From assembly GCA_949283905.1 (NCBI GenBank), contig CASDUB010000083.1:1-8038 (forward strand): a stretch of DNA of 8,038 nucleotides. The letters run 5' to 3'. How positions within the stretch are numbered: the stretch's first letter is position 1; the number at the start of each line of letters is the position of its first letter. The DNA is from an uncultured Lachnospiraceae bacterium. GTDB lineage: Bacteria; Bacillota; Clostridia; Lachnospirales; Lachnospiraceae. Made by a program: the position numbers and the translations under genes. The notes under the pieces are model-generated. The model saw only the letters and a program-made list of their open reading frames with translations, was not told where the DNA came from and ran no database searches. Shown here piece by piece: positions 1 to 6,466 of this stretch.

Positions 1-185
1 ACACGTACATCGTTTGTTGTCGGAACCCCGCGGAATTTTGTATTTGTTGCAGGAGCTCCGAGACCTTTCTGAGTATCAACAACGATTTCCCATGGACCAA
101 CTCCTACTTTTTCATAGTTTGCGATCTTTTTCTCAAGATTAGCTGTTGTCATGCCGATCTGAGTGATCTTTGTCATTTTTGCCAT
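1..185 (-). CDS. VOC (glyoxalase-fold) family protein, N-terminal part only
   Basis: The reverse strand encodes 61 complete codons from an ATG at 185, and the frame is still open at base 1, so the gene is truncated by the window edge. The protein begins MAKMTKITQIGMTTANLEKK and continues with a YEKVGVGPWEI stretch. An initial beta strand, a 'T.NLEKKIANYEKVGVGPW' helix-turn and the GPW motif are typical of vicinal-oxygen-chelate proteins of the glyoxalase I / methylmalonyl-CoA epimerase type. The metal ligands cannot be assessed because most of the domain is missing. GAGAGG (200-195) lies 9 nt before this ATG. An in-frame ATG at 191 is only 3 nt from it and is less likely. The gene follows dehydrogenase A by 75 bp on the same strand with no clear terminator, so it is probably in the same operon. 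The fold is fairly certain; the reaction is unknown. Confidence 0.75.
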   Translation of the reverse strand, partial: MAKMTKITQIGMTTANLEKKIANYEKVGVGPWEIVVDTQKGLGAPATNTKFRGVPTTNDVR

Positions 186-216
186 AACCATTTTCCTCTC
201 TTTATTCATAAAATAT

Positions 217-238
217 TTTGATTCTAATAAAAATCAAA
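217..238 (-). other. Small AT-rich inverted repeat in the dehydrogenase A / VOC gap
   Basis: TTTGATT (217-223) and AATCAAA (232-238) form a perfect 7-bp inverted repeat with an 8-nt loop, just before the VOC ribosome binding site. It has one G/C pair per arm and no proper T-run, so it is a poor terminator. It might be an RNA processing site, a weak attenuator or chance in AT-rich DNA. Confidence 0.2.
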
Positions 239-260
239 TTAATAATGCTGCTAATCATCA

Positions 261-1355
261 TCAAAAGATGATCATTTCATCCTCAAGATTGTCAGCAAGA
301 TACTGCGCGTAAAGAATTGCTCCTGAAAGAACATTCGGTGAATAATCACAGTTGAGGTTTACCATAAAGTGATCGTCCTGAAGCTCATTTCCTGCTCTTT
401 CAGCAACTTCTTTAACATCCTCTTTTGTCACATCTCCAACGCAGACCGGAAGTCCTACCGCGCGTCCGAATTCGATCATGTTAAGGATTTCTTCCATCGG
501 ATATTTTTCAAGGATCATCTGAACGATAAGTCCTACGAAAACTCTCTCGCCGTGCAGATAATCGTGACCGCCTTCTACGGAAGCGAGCCAGTCGCCGAAT
601 CCGTGTCCGCAGGCATTTCCCGAGTTGAGGCCGCCCATACTTGAAAGGAAGCAGTTTGCTTCAACTACATTTTCAAGCTGCGGAGTAACGATTTTTGCTT
701 TAACTGCTTCATAAGCCGCAAGTCCGTCACGCTGAATAATCTTTTTGCACATTTCGCAAAGAGCTATCGCTGTCTCAGTTATCTGCGGTCCTTCTTTTTT
801 GTTTCTGTAGCAGGCTGTTCCCTCGTACCATGTAGCCATCGCATCGCCCATTCCGGCTGCGATAAGTCTTGTAGGAGCATTCGCTACGATCTTTGAATCG
901 ATCATGACCATTTCAGGACATTTGTAATGCATGTAGTCCGAAATGATGTGGGCTCCGTCCTCCGAATATCTCAATGATACGAATGTACATGGTGCGTCTG
1001 ATGACGCCGTTGTAGGAATCATAACAAGATTTTTGCCTGATTCCCACGCAACTGCTTTTGAGATATCCATACTTCCGCCGCCGCCGACAGCGCAGATGCA
1101 ATCTGCATTTTTTACTTCTTCGATATTTGATATTCTCTCGACCTCAGATGTACAGCAGAGTTTTCCGCCAAGGATAAAAGTACACTCGCAGTCGCTTCCC
1201 TCAAAGCTTGATGCCAGCTGATCTTTTGATACGTTTAACGAAACCTCATCTCCGATGAACACAAATTTTTTGCCGTAGCATGAAGCAAGTTTTGTAAAAT
1301 CCTTTAAAATATCATTTCCTACGTAAAAAGTACCCGGGAACATTAACCTTTTCAT
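261..1355 (-). CDS. GldA-family polyol/glycerol-type dehydrogenase (paralog A)
   Basis: This encodes a 364-aa NAD(P)-dependent, metal-dependent dehydrogenase of the glycerol dehydrogenase branch of the iron-containing alcohol dehydrogenase superfamily, about the usual length. Numbering from the ATG at 1355, it shows the nucleotide-binding GGGGSMD turn (91-97), SDAPC with the substrate-site Asp120, AGMGDAMATWYE with metal ligand Asp171, GHGFGD with His251 and YLHGERV with His268. This matches the Asp/His/His zinc site of characterised GldA enzymes. An in-frame GTG at 1370 would add five residues, but it lies inside the AAGGTGAGG ribosome binding site. The ATG at 1355 is about 9 nt downstream and aligns with the start of paralog B. 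It is probably co-transcribed from paralog B and followed by the VOC gene. GldA-type enzymes interconvert glycerol, 1,2-diols and their ketones or methylglyoxal; the actual substrate here is unknown. Confidence 0.88.
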   Translation of the reverse strand: MKRLMFPGTFYVGNDILKDFTKLASCYGKKFVFIGDEVSLNVSKDQLASSFEGSDCECTFILGGKLCCTSEVERISNIEEVKNADCICAVGGGGSMDISKAVAWESGKNLVMIPTTASSDAPCTFVSLRYSEDGAHIISDYMHYKCPEMVMIDSKIVANAPTRLIAAGMGDAMATWYEGTACYRNKKEGPQITETAIALCEMCKKIIQRDGLAAYEAVKAKIVTPQLENVVEANCFLSSMGGLNSGNACGHGFGDWLASVEGGHDYLHGERVFVGLIVQMILEKYPMEEILNMIEFGRAVGLPVCVGDVTKEDVKEVAERAGNELQDDHFMVNLNCDYSPNVLSGAILYAQYLADNLEDEMIIF

Positions 1356-1389
1356 TTTATCTAACCTCACCTTAACAAATTAATTTTAG

Positions 1390-1471
1390 ACTTAATTGTT
1401 TGATTTAAGACTTAATTATTTGATCTAATACTTAATTACTTTTAATCTCATACTTAATTATTTGATCTCGG
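1390..1471. repeat. Four-copy 20-22 bp AT-rich tandem repeat between the dehydrogenase genes
   Basis: Four direct copies begin with ACTTAATT at 1390, 1410, 1430 and 1452 (periods 20, 20 and 22 bp). Three of them read ACTTAATTRTTTGATYTARK-like, and the third is diverged in its second half. The copy at 1452-1471 includes the last codons and TAA stop of paralog B (minus strand ATCAAATAA). The other copies look like slippage duplications of that gene end into the gap. A partial, more degenerate unit may continue towards 1380. The array fills nearly the whole space between paralog B and the ribosome binding site of paralog A. Confidence 0.85.
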
Positions 1472-2531
1472 ACGCGATCTGATTTGCGAGAATAAACGCA
1501 CCCGCAAGAATGTCAACGCTGTAGTCACAATTGAGCATTACCATGAAATGATCGTTCTGAAGACCTTTTGCCATTTCATAAGCCGTTTCCTCGACATTCT
1601 CAACATGAAGATCATTAAGACAGAGCGGAAGCCCGATGCTTCTTCCAAACTCCATGAGCTTGATAAGCTCTTCCTTCGGATAATCCTCAAGAATAAGCTG
1701 AACCATAAGTCCTACGAATACTCTTTCTCCGTGCATGAAATCATGACAATGCTGCACGCCTGTAAGATAATCTCCGATTCCGTGAGCTGCCGAGCATCCT
1801 GAATTTGCTCCGCCTGTTCCTGAAAGGAAACAGTTTGCCTCGATTACTTTTTCAAGAGCCGGTGTAACGACTTCAAGTTCAACCGATTTGTACGCGTCCT
1901 GTCCGTATGTAAGGATGAGGTCGCGCGCAAGCTCTCCAAGTGTCATTCCAAGCTCAGTAATATCGTTTCTCTTTGGATTGTTATAATTTGTTGCCGCCTC
2001 ATAATATGTCGCAAGTCCGTCACCCATGCCGGCCACGATATGTCTTGTGGGCGCTTCGGCAATGATTTTTGAATCTACCATTACAAGGTCGGGACATTTA
2101 TGAAAAACCTGATCTCCCGTAACTGATTTTCCGTCTTCCGAATAGAAAACAGATACAGATGAGCACGGCGCGTCTGAAGCAACTGTCGTCGGGATCATGA
2201 CAAGGGCTTTTTTCAGACGGTTTCCTACTGTTCGTGCCACGTCCATAGCACTTCCGCCGCCGATCGCACATACCACATCGGCATTTTTAACCGCGTCAAG
2301 GGCTTCGACTCTCGCGATCTCGCTCAATGTGGCAATTTTTCCGCACTCAATAAATTCATAGCTCGAATTGCCGCTTTTAAAGCTTGAGATTATCTCATCT
2401 TTAACAGCTGCCGTGGAACGTTTTCCTCCGATGAAAACATACTTTGAACCATAGCATGATGTGATCTGTTCAAAATCCTTTAATATTCCGCTGCCGTATT
2501 TGAAACTTCCCGGAAATCCTAAACTTTTCAT
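1458..2531 (-). CDS. GldA-family polyol/glycerol-type dehydrogenase (paralog B)
   Basis: This encodes a 357-aa paralog of the next gene in the operon, by eye roughly half identical over its whole length. Numbering from the ATG at 2531, it has the NAD-binding GGGSAMD segment (91-97), SDAPC with Asp120, AGMGDGLATYYEA with metal ligand Asp171, AAHGIGD with His250 and FMHGERV with His267, so all expected GldA catalytic-site residues are present. AAGGAG (2545-2540) is 8 nt from the ATG at 2531. An in-frame ATG at 2537 is only 2 nt away and is less likely. It is the first gene of the minus-strand cluster and has a TATAAT box about 30 bp upstream. It is probably regulated by the divergent LysR-type protein. 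The pair may be two subunits of a mixed oligomer or two enzymes with different substrates; the sequence does not decide. Confidence 0.88.
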   Translation of the reverse strand: MKSLGFPGSFKYGSGILKDFEQITSCYGSKYVFIGGKRSTAAVKDEIISSFKSGNSSYEFIECGKIATLSEIARVEALDAVKNADVVCAIGGGSAMDVARTVGNRLKKALVMIPTTVASDAPCSSVSVFYSEDGKSVTGDQVFHKCPDLVMVDSKIIAEAPTRHIVAGMGDGLATYYEAATNYNNPKRNDITELGMTLGELARDLILTYGQDAYKSVELEVVTPALEKVIEANCFLSGTGGANSGCSAAHGIGDYLTGVQHCHDFMHGERVFVGLMVQLILEDYPKEELIKLMEFGRSIGLPLCLNDLHVENVEETAYEMAKGLQNDHFMVMLNCDYSVDILAGAFILANQIASEIK

Positions 2532-2560
2532 GGGCATCTCTCCTTATACTTCTGTTTTGT

Positions 2561-2589
2561 ATTATAATTAATACTTATGATATCACGAA
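2561..2589 (-). promoter_or_regulatory. Candidate promoter of the dehydrogenase-VOC operon
   Basis: On the minus strand a perfect TATAAT (2566-2561) lies 15 nt upstream of the ribosome binding site of paralog B. At 17-bp spacing the -35 position reads TTCGTG (2589-2584), a poor match to TTGACA. A strong -10 with a weak -35 is typical of promoters needing an activator, which fits the divergent LysR-type gene. It was found by eye only. Confidence 0.55.
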
Positions 2590-2702
2590 TCGCTCTGCAT
2601 TTCATGCTTCTGCAATTCTTTTCACTTGATTTAATCTTAATCCTTCGCATATGAAATGTCCAATTAAGAAATTATAGAAATTAATAATCAAACAGAATAT
2701 AT

Positions 2703-2732
2703 TTGCAATATTTGTCTCGAACATGATATATT
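2703..2732 (+). promoter_or_regulatory. Candidate promoter of the LysR-type regulator gene
   Basis: TTGCAA (2703-2708) is followed after 18 bp by TATATT (2727-2732), a plausible vegetative promoter giving a leader of about 45 nt. A second, less likely pair is TTGAAA (2736-2741) with TATTAT (2758-2763), whose start site would fall on the ribosome binding site. Confidence 0.4.
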
Positions 2733-2746
2733 TACTTGAAAAGTAA
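2732..2746. promoter_or_regulatory. LysR-type operator candidate (15-bp palindrome)
   Basis: TTACTTgaaAAGTAA is a perfect 6-bp inverted repeat around 3 bp, in the divergent region 40 bp before the lysR-type start codon. T2733 and A2745 give the T-N11-A pattern of LysR-family operators. It sits at the -10/start region of the regulator's own candidate promoter, which suits negative autoregulation. Confidence 0.5.
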
Positions 2747-2769
2747 TTTCTATTTCTTATTATATTAGC

Positions 2770-2789
2770 AGGAGAAAAAAATGATATGA
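2770..2789 (+). promoter_or_regulatory. Ribosome binding site with a two-codon ORF overlapping the LysR start
   Basis: AGGAG (2770-2774) is followed after 6 nt by ATG ATA TGA (2781-2789), a start codon, one codon and a stop. That TGA overlaps the ATG of the long frame (2786-2788). The first ATG has the better spacing (6 against 11 nt) but can only make a dipeptide, so translation of the regulator may depend on a restart or on slack spacing. Confidence 0.45.
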
Positions 2790-3703
2790 ATACAACGCAG
2801 ATGAAATGCTTTGTCGCATTATATAATCTTAGAAGTTTTACAAAAGCCGCCGAGATTTTATATATGTCTCAGCCTGCAATGAGCAAAAATATTTCCGCCC
2901 TTGAAGAAGAGGTCGGCGTTACTCTTGTCGAACGCAAAAAAGGCGGAAAAATCCAGATCACCCAGTCAGGTGAAGCTTATTTTAACTTTTTCAATGGTAT
3001 GCTGAAAAAACTTGAAGAAACAGATTTTCGTGTAAAGTACCTTCTGTCGGGCACTAAACACATCTACCGAGTCGGCATTTTGGAATCCTGGTATATGCCT
3101 GCGTTTATAGAGATGTGCAAAAATGAATTGCCTGAAAACTTGAAAGATATTGAATTTGTATTTGACTTTGCATCTCCTCTTACGATCAATAATTCCGTCT
3201 CAAACAGCAGCCTCGATTTTGCCTTTACGCTTCAATCAGCATTTGAACCGACAAAGAACTATATCAAAAAGCCCGTAACCGATATACATTCTTCTCTCTA
3301 CACACATAAAGACAATCCGGCTGTCGAAAACGGAACAATAAATACCGAAAAGCTGGATCCCGTTTTGTATACTATCGAATCTAAACAGTTTTTATATACT
3401 TATCTTGATACTTACAGCGAGATCTTTTCGCATACAAAACTGATCGTTAAGGAGGTCAGTTCCGGTCATTCTGCTTTTATGAATGTCATTTCAGGAGTCG
3501 GAGCGGCCATATCCGACGAATGGTCCTTTGACCGCTTCTCCTCTTTGACGGTTGCTAAAACTATCGATGAGATAAATCTGACTGTTATTTTTGTAAGAAA
3601 AACCGAAGGTGACGCAGAATACAATAAAGTTTCCGATTTCATCCTCAGCATGTTTAGAAAATGGGTTGAATCAGATCAGCTTGCAAACATCTATCCAACC
3701 TGA
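2786..3703 (+). CDS. LysR-family transcriptional regulator
   Basis: This 305-aa protein has the usual LysR length. The N-terminal winged helix-turn-helix covers about residues 1-62: MKCFVALYNLRSFTKAAEIL, then MSQPAMSKNISALEEEVGVTLVER and the ITQSGEAYF wing and linker. A linker helix (65-85) follows, and the remainder (about 90-300) fits the periplasmic-binding-protein-like effector domain, although its sequence does not identify the ligand. It is transcribed divergently from the dehydrogenase cluster, with a palindromic operator candidate between them, so the most likely target is that cluster plus itself. The natural effector would then be a substrate or product of the dehydrogenases (inference). 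Its 3' end overlaps the convergent ybaK-type gene by 33 bp. Start: only the ATG at 2786 opens this frame after AGGAG. Confidence 0.92.
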   Translation: MNTTQMKCFVALYNLRSFTKAAEILYMSQPAMSKNISALEEEVGVTLVERKKGGKIQITQSGEAYFNFFNGMLKKLEETDFRVKYLLSGTKHIYRVGILESWYMPAFIEMCKNELPENLKDIEFVFDFASPLTINNSVSNSSLDFAFTLQSAFEPTKNYIKKPVTDIHSSLYTHKDNPAVENGTINTEKLDPVLYTIESKQFLYTYLDTYSEIFSHTKLIVKEVSSGHSAFMNVISGVGAAISDEWSFDRFSSLTVAKTIDEINLTVIFVRKTEGDAEYNKVSDFILSMFRKWVESDQLANIYPT

Positions 3704-4138
3704 CGGTGCGGCGTACTTTTCAAGCTCATCCGGTGTAAGTTCGATCGCGCTGTTGCTGCTGCCGCACGCCGGAAATACCGTTTGAAAACGTTTCAGCGAC
3801 TCATCGAGGAATACTTCTATTCCTTCTTTTATCGCAAAAGGACAAACTCCTCCTGCAGCATGCCCGATCAATTCCTCCACATCGTCAAAGCTTATCATCT
3901 TTGCTTTTGTATGGAATTGCTTTTTGAACTTAGAATTATCTATTTTTGCATCGCCTGCCGCAACGATGAGCACCGGGCGGTCATCCACTATGAAAGAAAG
4001 CGTTTTTGCTATCCTGCAAGGTTCGCAGTTCAGCGCTTTTGCAGCAAGTTCGACCGTTGCGCTTGAAACGTCAAACTCCATTACTCTGTCTTCCATACCG
4101 TATTTTTTGAAATATTCTTTTACTTTTTCGATTGCCAT
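3671..4138 (-). CDS. ybaK: YbaK/EbsC-family aminoacyl-tRNA deacylase
   Basis: This encodes a 155-aa single-domain protein of the normal size for the family that hydrolyses mischarged tRNAs (Cys-tRNA(Pro) deacylase and ProX-like editing enzymes), acting in the cytoplasm. Supporting segments are CRIAKTLSF with the family's conserved lysine (Lys45), VLIVAAGDAKIDNSKFKK (57-73), AAGGVCPFAI (94-103), which is the conserved G-x-x-P substrate loop, and the C-terminal GSSNSAIELTPDEL segment (126-139). Substrate preference cannot be read from the sequence. AAGGAAA lies about 5 nt before the ATG. The gene is 76 bp downstream of the metal ATPase on the same strand and may be partly co-transcribed with it, although a weak promoter is visible. 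Its last 33 bp overlap the end of the convergent LysR-type gene. Confidence 0.88.
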   Translation of the reverse strand: MAIEKVKEYFKKYGMEDRVMEFDVSSATVELAAKALNCEPCRIAKTLSFIVDDRPVLIVAAGDAKIDNSKFKKQFHTKAKMISFDDVEELIGHAAGGVCPFAIKEGIEVFLDESLKRFQTVFPACGSSNSAIELTPDELEKYAAPSGWIDVCKLI

Positions 4139-4162
4139 TTTTATTTCCTTTTCCTGTTAAAG

Positions 4163-4190
4163 ATAATACTATTCTTTACCACACTTGGAA
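4163..4190 (-). promoter_or_regulatory. Weak candidate promoter of the ybaK-type gene
   Basis: On the minus strand TTCCAA (4190-4185) and TATTAT (4168-4163) are 16 bp apart, upstream of the ybaK-type ribosome binding site. Both boxes are imperfect. No convincing terminator with a T-run separates the ATPase stop from this gene, so read-through is an alternative. Confidence 0.25.
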
Positions 4191-4214
4191 ATATTTTTCA
4201 AGATTTTATGTTTC

Positions 4215-6086
4215 TTACTTTTTTACGGATTTCTTTCGCCATTTCAACAGAAACGCCGAATTAATAATGACAAGAACCGAACCTGCGTTATGTACTAAAG
4301 CGCCGATCACAGGACCCAGCAGACCGCTGATGGCAAGTGCTATCGCAAGGAAATTAAGGCTCATGGAAAATGTAAGGTTCAGTTTAATTGTTTTCATCAT
4401 TCTTTTCGACAGCCTTAACAGATGCGGCAATTCTCGGATCTCATCGTCCACAAGTGCTATATCAGCGGCGTCTACCGCAATATCACTGCCTACGCCTCCC
4501 ATTGCAATACCTACATTTGATTTTTTTAATGCCGGAGCATCATTGATTCCGTCTCCTATCATGCACACCGCATTTCCTTTTTCCTGATATGAGCCGATGT
4601 AATTTATTTTATCTTCCGGAAGGCAGTTCGCATATACTTCGCGGATTCCGATACGGTCAGCGATGGCAGCGGCAGCATTTTTATTGTCTCCTGTCAGAAG
4701 AACAGGCTGAACTCCGATGCCTCTTAATTCAGCGATCATATCTTTGCTATCTTCTCTGACGGTATCAGAAAGCACAAGATATCCCGCAAGTTTGTCATCG
4801 ACAGCGACATAGATCACGGCGCTTCCTTCATTCAGATATACCGACGTTTCAGCTTCAATATCCTGATATTTAATGGCATTTCTTAAAAGCTTCATATTTC
4901 CCGCTTTTACTGTTTTTCCTTCAACAACAGCGGTAACCCCTTCTCCAAGGCTCATTTTAAAATCTTCACATGCTGCAGGTTTTTTGCCGTAACAGCGAAC
5001 AACTGCTTTTCCGAGAGGATGCTCGCTAAGCTGTTCTGCCGCGGCGCAAAACGAATACACCTCATCCTCCGTATAATCGGACACTGACTTCACGGCTGTC
5101 ACCTTTGGCATGCCGTATGTGAGGGTTCCCGTTTTATCAAACATAACCTTTGACACAGATGAAAGTCTTTCAAGCGCATCGCCTTCTCTGACCAAAAATC
5201 CATGCTTCGTTGCATTTCCGATGGCCGCCATGATCGCCGTAGGAGTTGCCAGCACAAGCGCACATGGGCAAAACACTACAAGGATTGTCACCGCACGAAT
5301 TATTTCGCCCGATATCGCCCATGTGATTCCTGCGGCTGAAAGCGCAATCACAACTATCCAGGTCGCCCATCTGTCCGCAATGCCGACTATTTTTGCTTTT
5401 CCCGCATCAGCCGACTGCACAAGTTTTATCATTCGCTGAATAGAACTGTCCTCGCCAACTTTAGAAGCTTTCATTTCAAAAGCGCCAAACTGATTGACCG
5501 TACCCGAAGACACCTCATCACCCGGCGCTTTGTCAACCGGAAGCGACTCTCCCGTCATGACGGCCTGATTAACAGATGTCTGCCCTGAAATAATTATTCC
5601 GTCAACCGGAACCGTCTCGCCAGGCAAAACGCGGATCAAATCACCGACTTTTACACTCTCGGCAGGAATTATTTTTTCTGTATTTTCACATATTACTCTG
5701 GCAGTCTGAGGCGTCAGATGCACAAGTTTTTCAATGCCCGCCCTTGCCTTTGCAACTGTCAGATCCTCAAGCAGGGCGCCGAGCTGCATAATAAACGCTA
5801 CTTCTCCCGCCGCAAAGTCTTCTCCGATGCACACCGAAGCAATAAGCGCTAAAGAAACCAGCACATCTGCTTTTATATCAAAAGCTGTAATAAGTCCGAT
5901 AATCGCTTCCATAATTATCGGCACGCCGCAAAGTATTATGGCTACCCACGCCGCATCAAACGGGAGCGATATCAGATTAAACAAACTTACTATAAGAGAA
6001 AGTCCGCCCAGGACAAGAAATATTATCTCTTTTTTGATCCCTCCGATTTCCATAAAAGCTTCTACTTTTTCTATTATCTTACTCAT
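4215..6086 (-). CDS. P1B-type heavy-metal translocating ATPase without N-terminal metal-binding domain
   Basis: This 623-aa integral membrane pump exports a transition metal using ATP. In order it shows N-terminal membrane helices (about 20-108), the actuator domain with TGES (178-181), helices around 240-290 containing the FCPCALVLATPTA metal gate (CPC 273-275), phosphorylation site DKTGT (Asp317), HPLG of the nucleotide domain (356-359), GDGINDAPAL (511-520) and two C-terminal helices (about 569-614). No N-terminal HMA domain or Cys/His-rich tail is present, making it a short member of the family. The last helices read SLNF (Asn578) and HNAGSVLVIINS (599-610). These lack the Tyr-Asn and Met-Ser-Ser pattern of copper pumps and the Lys and Asp of ZntA, so the metal is uncertain. 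GAGG is 6 nt before the ATG. The promoter carries CsoR-type operators and the leader is unusually long and repetitive. Confidence 0.93.
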   Translation of the reverse strand: MSKIIEKVEAFMEIGGIKKEIIFLVLGGLSLIVSLFNLISLPFDAAWVAIILCGVPIIMEAIIGLITAFDIKADVLVSLALIASVCIGEDFAAGEVAFIMQLGALLEDLTVAKARAGIEKLVHLTPQTARVICENTEKIIPAESVKVGDLIRVLPGETVPVDGIIISGQTSVNQAVMTGESLPVDKAPGDEVSSGTVNQFGAFEMKASKVGEDSSIQRMIKLVQSADAGKAKIVGIADRWATWIVVIALSAAGITWAISGEIIRAVTILVVFCPCALVLATPTAIMAAIGNATKHGFLVREGDALERLSSVSKVMFDKTGTLTYGMPKVTAVKSVSDYTEDEVYSFCAAAEQLSEHPLGKAVVRCYGKKPAACEDFKMSLGEGVTAVVEGKTVKAGNMKLLRNAIKYQDIEAETSVYLNEGSAVIYVAVDDKLAGYLVLSDTVREDSKDMIAELRGIGVQPVLLTGDNKNAAAAIADRIGIREVYANCLPEDKINYIGSYQEKGNAVCMIGDGINDAPALKKSNVGIAMGGVGSDIAVDAADIALVDDEIRELPHLLRLSKRMMKTIKLNLTFSMSLNFLAIALAISGLLGPVIGALVHNAGSVLVIINSAFLLKWRKKSVKK

Positions 6087-6101
6087 ATGCTGCCTCTTTT
6101 C

Positions 6102-6333
6102 TATACCGTAGTTTTTTGTATATACTTATAGAATTTTTGTATACCATTAGGATTTTTTATACTCATAGAATCCTATTTTTCTACACCTGCAGGCTTCTTT
6201 TTTCAAATGACTAATTGGGTTCTATTTTGTATACTTATATAATTTTATTATTTTATATATGTAGGGTTCTTTTTCATATACCTATTTAAGTTCTATTTTA
6301 TATACTTACAGGATTTTATTTGCCTGTATGGTT
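6102..6333. repeat. Quasi-periodic array of degenerate CsoR-operator-like elements in the ATPase leader
   Basis: Between the ATPase start codon and its promoter, plus-strand elements related to TATACCTATAGG start at about 6102, 6121, 6140, 6158, 6182, 6207, 6230, 6254, 6277, 6301 and 6322, continuing into the full operator at 6339. Spacings are 17-25 bp. Clear examples are TATACCATTAGG (6140), TATACTTACAGG (6301) and TATACTTATAGA (6121); those at 6207 and 6322 are weak. Most are followed by a TTCTATTTT or ATTTTATT spacer, so the region is also a degenerate tandem repeat of about 23 bp. This accounts for most of the 380-bp gap between csoR and the ATPase; the remainder holds the promoter, operators and terminator. 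Confidence 0.65.
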
Positions 6334-6337
6334 CTTA

Positions 6338-6356
6338 GTATACCTATAGGGGTATG
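6338..6356. promoter_or_regulatory. CsoR-type operator at the ATPase transcription start
   Basis: GTATACCTATAGGGGTATG is an imperfect palindrome of the TACC...GGTA type bound by CsoR proteins. It starts 5 bp beyond the -10 box and covers the expected start site. It closely matches the operator in front of csoR (6757-6774), which shares the ATACC and GGGGTATG blocks. Confidence 0.7.
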
Positions 6357-6361
6357 CCCAT

Positions 6362-6390
6362 ATTATACCCATATGGGTATATTTAGTCAA
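6362..6390 (-). promoter_or_regulatory. ATPase promoter containing a perfect 18-bp operator palindrome
   Basis: On the minus strand TTGACT (6390-6385), a 17-bp spacer and TATAAT (6367-6362) form a near-consensus promoter. The palindrome TATACCCATATGGGTATA (6364-6381) occupies most of the spacer and runs into the -10 box, so a bound CsoR would block RNA polymerase. With the operator at 6338-6356 this gives two adjacent sites. Derepression by metal is the expected control (family knowledge). Confidence 0.85.
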
Positions 6391-6398
6391 GGCAATTT

Positions 6399-6424
6399 AA
6401 AAGACAGTCTTGCGACTGCCTCTT
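6399..6424 (-). terminator. Intrinsic terminator of csoR
   Basis: On the minus strand AAGAGGCAGTC and GACTGTCTTTT pair as an 11-bp stem with two G-U pairs around a GCAA tetraloop, ending in TTTT and more A/T. It lies 43 nt after the csoR stop and 9 nt before the -35 box of the ATPase promoter, so the two genes appear to be separate transcription units. Confidence 0.8.
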
Positions 6425-6466
6425 AAACTAATCTTATAAATTTATCTGATTTTTCCGAACCTTATT

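Noticed and set aside
1356..1370. GTG start at 1370 for dehydrogenase A
   Set aside because: The GTG is part of the AAGGTGAGG ribosome binding site, and the ATG at 1355 aligns with the start of paralog B.
4185..4207. Hairpin CTTG...CAAG after the ATPase as a terminator
   Set aside because: The stem is A/T-rich with a bulge and no T-run follows on the minus strand.
6102..6356. CRISPR array as an explanation for the ~23-bp periodicity
   Set aside because: The repeats are degenerate, shorter than CRISPR repeats, not separated by unique spacers of fixed length, and match the neighbouring operators; no cas genes are present.
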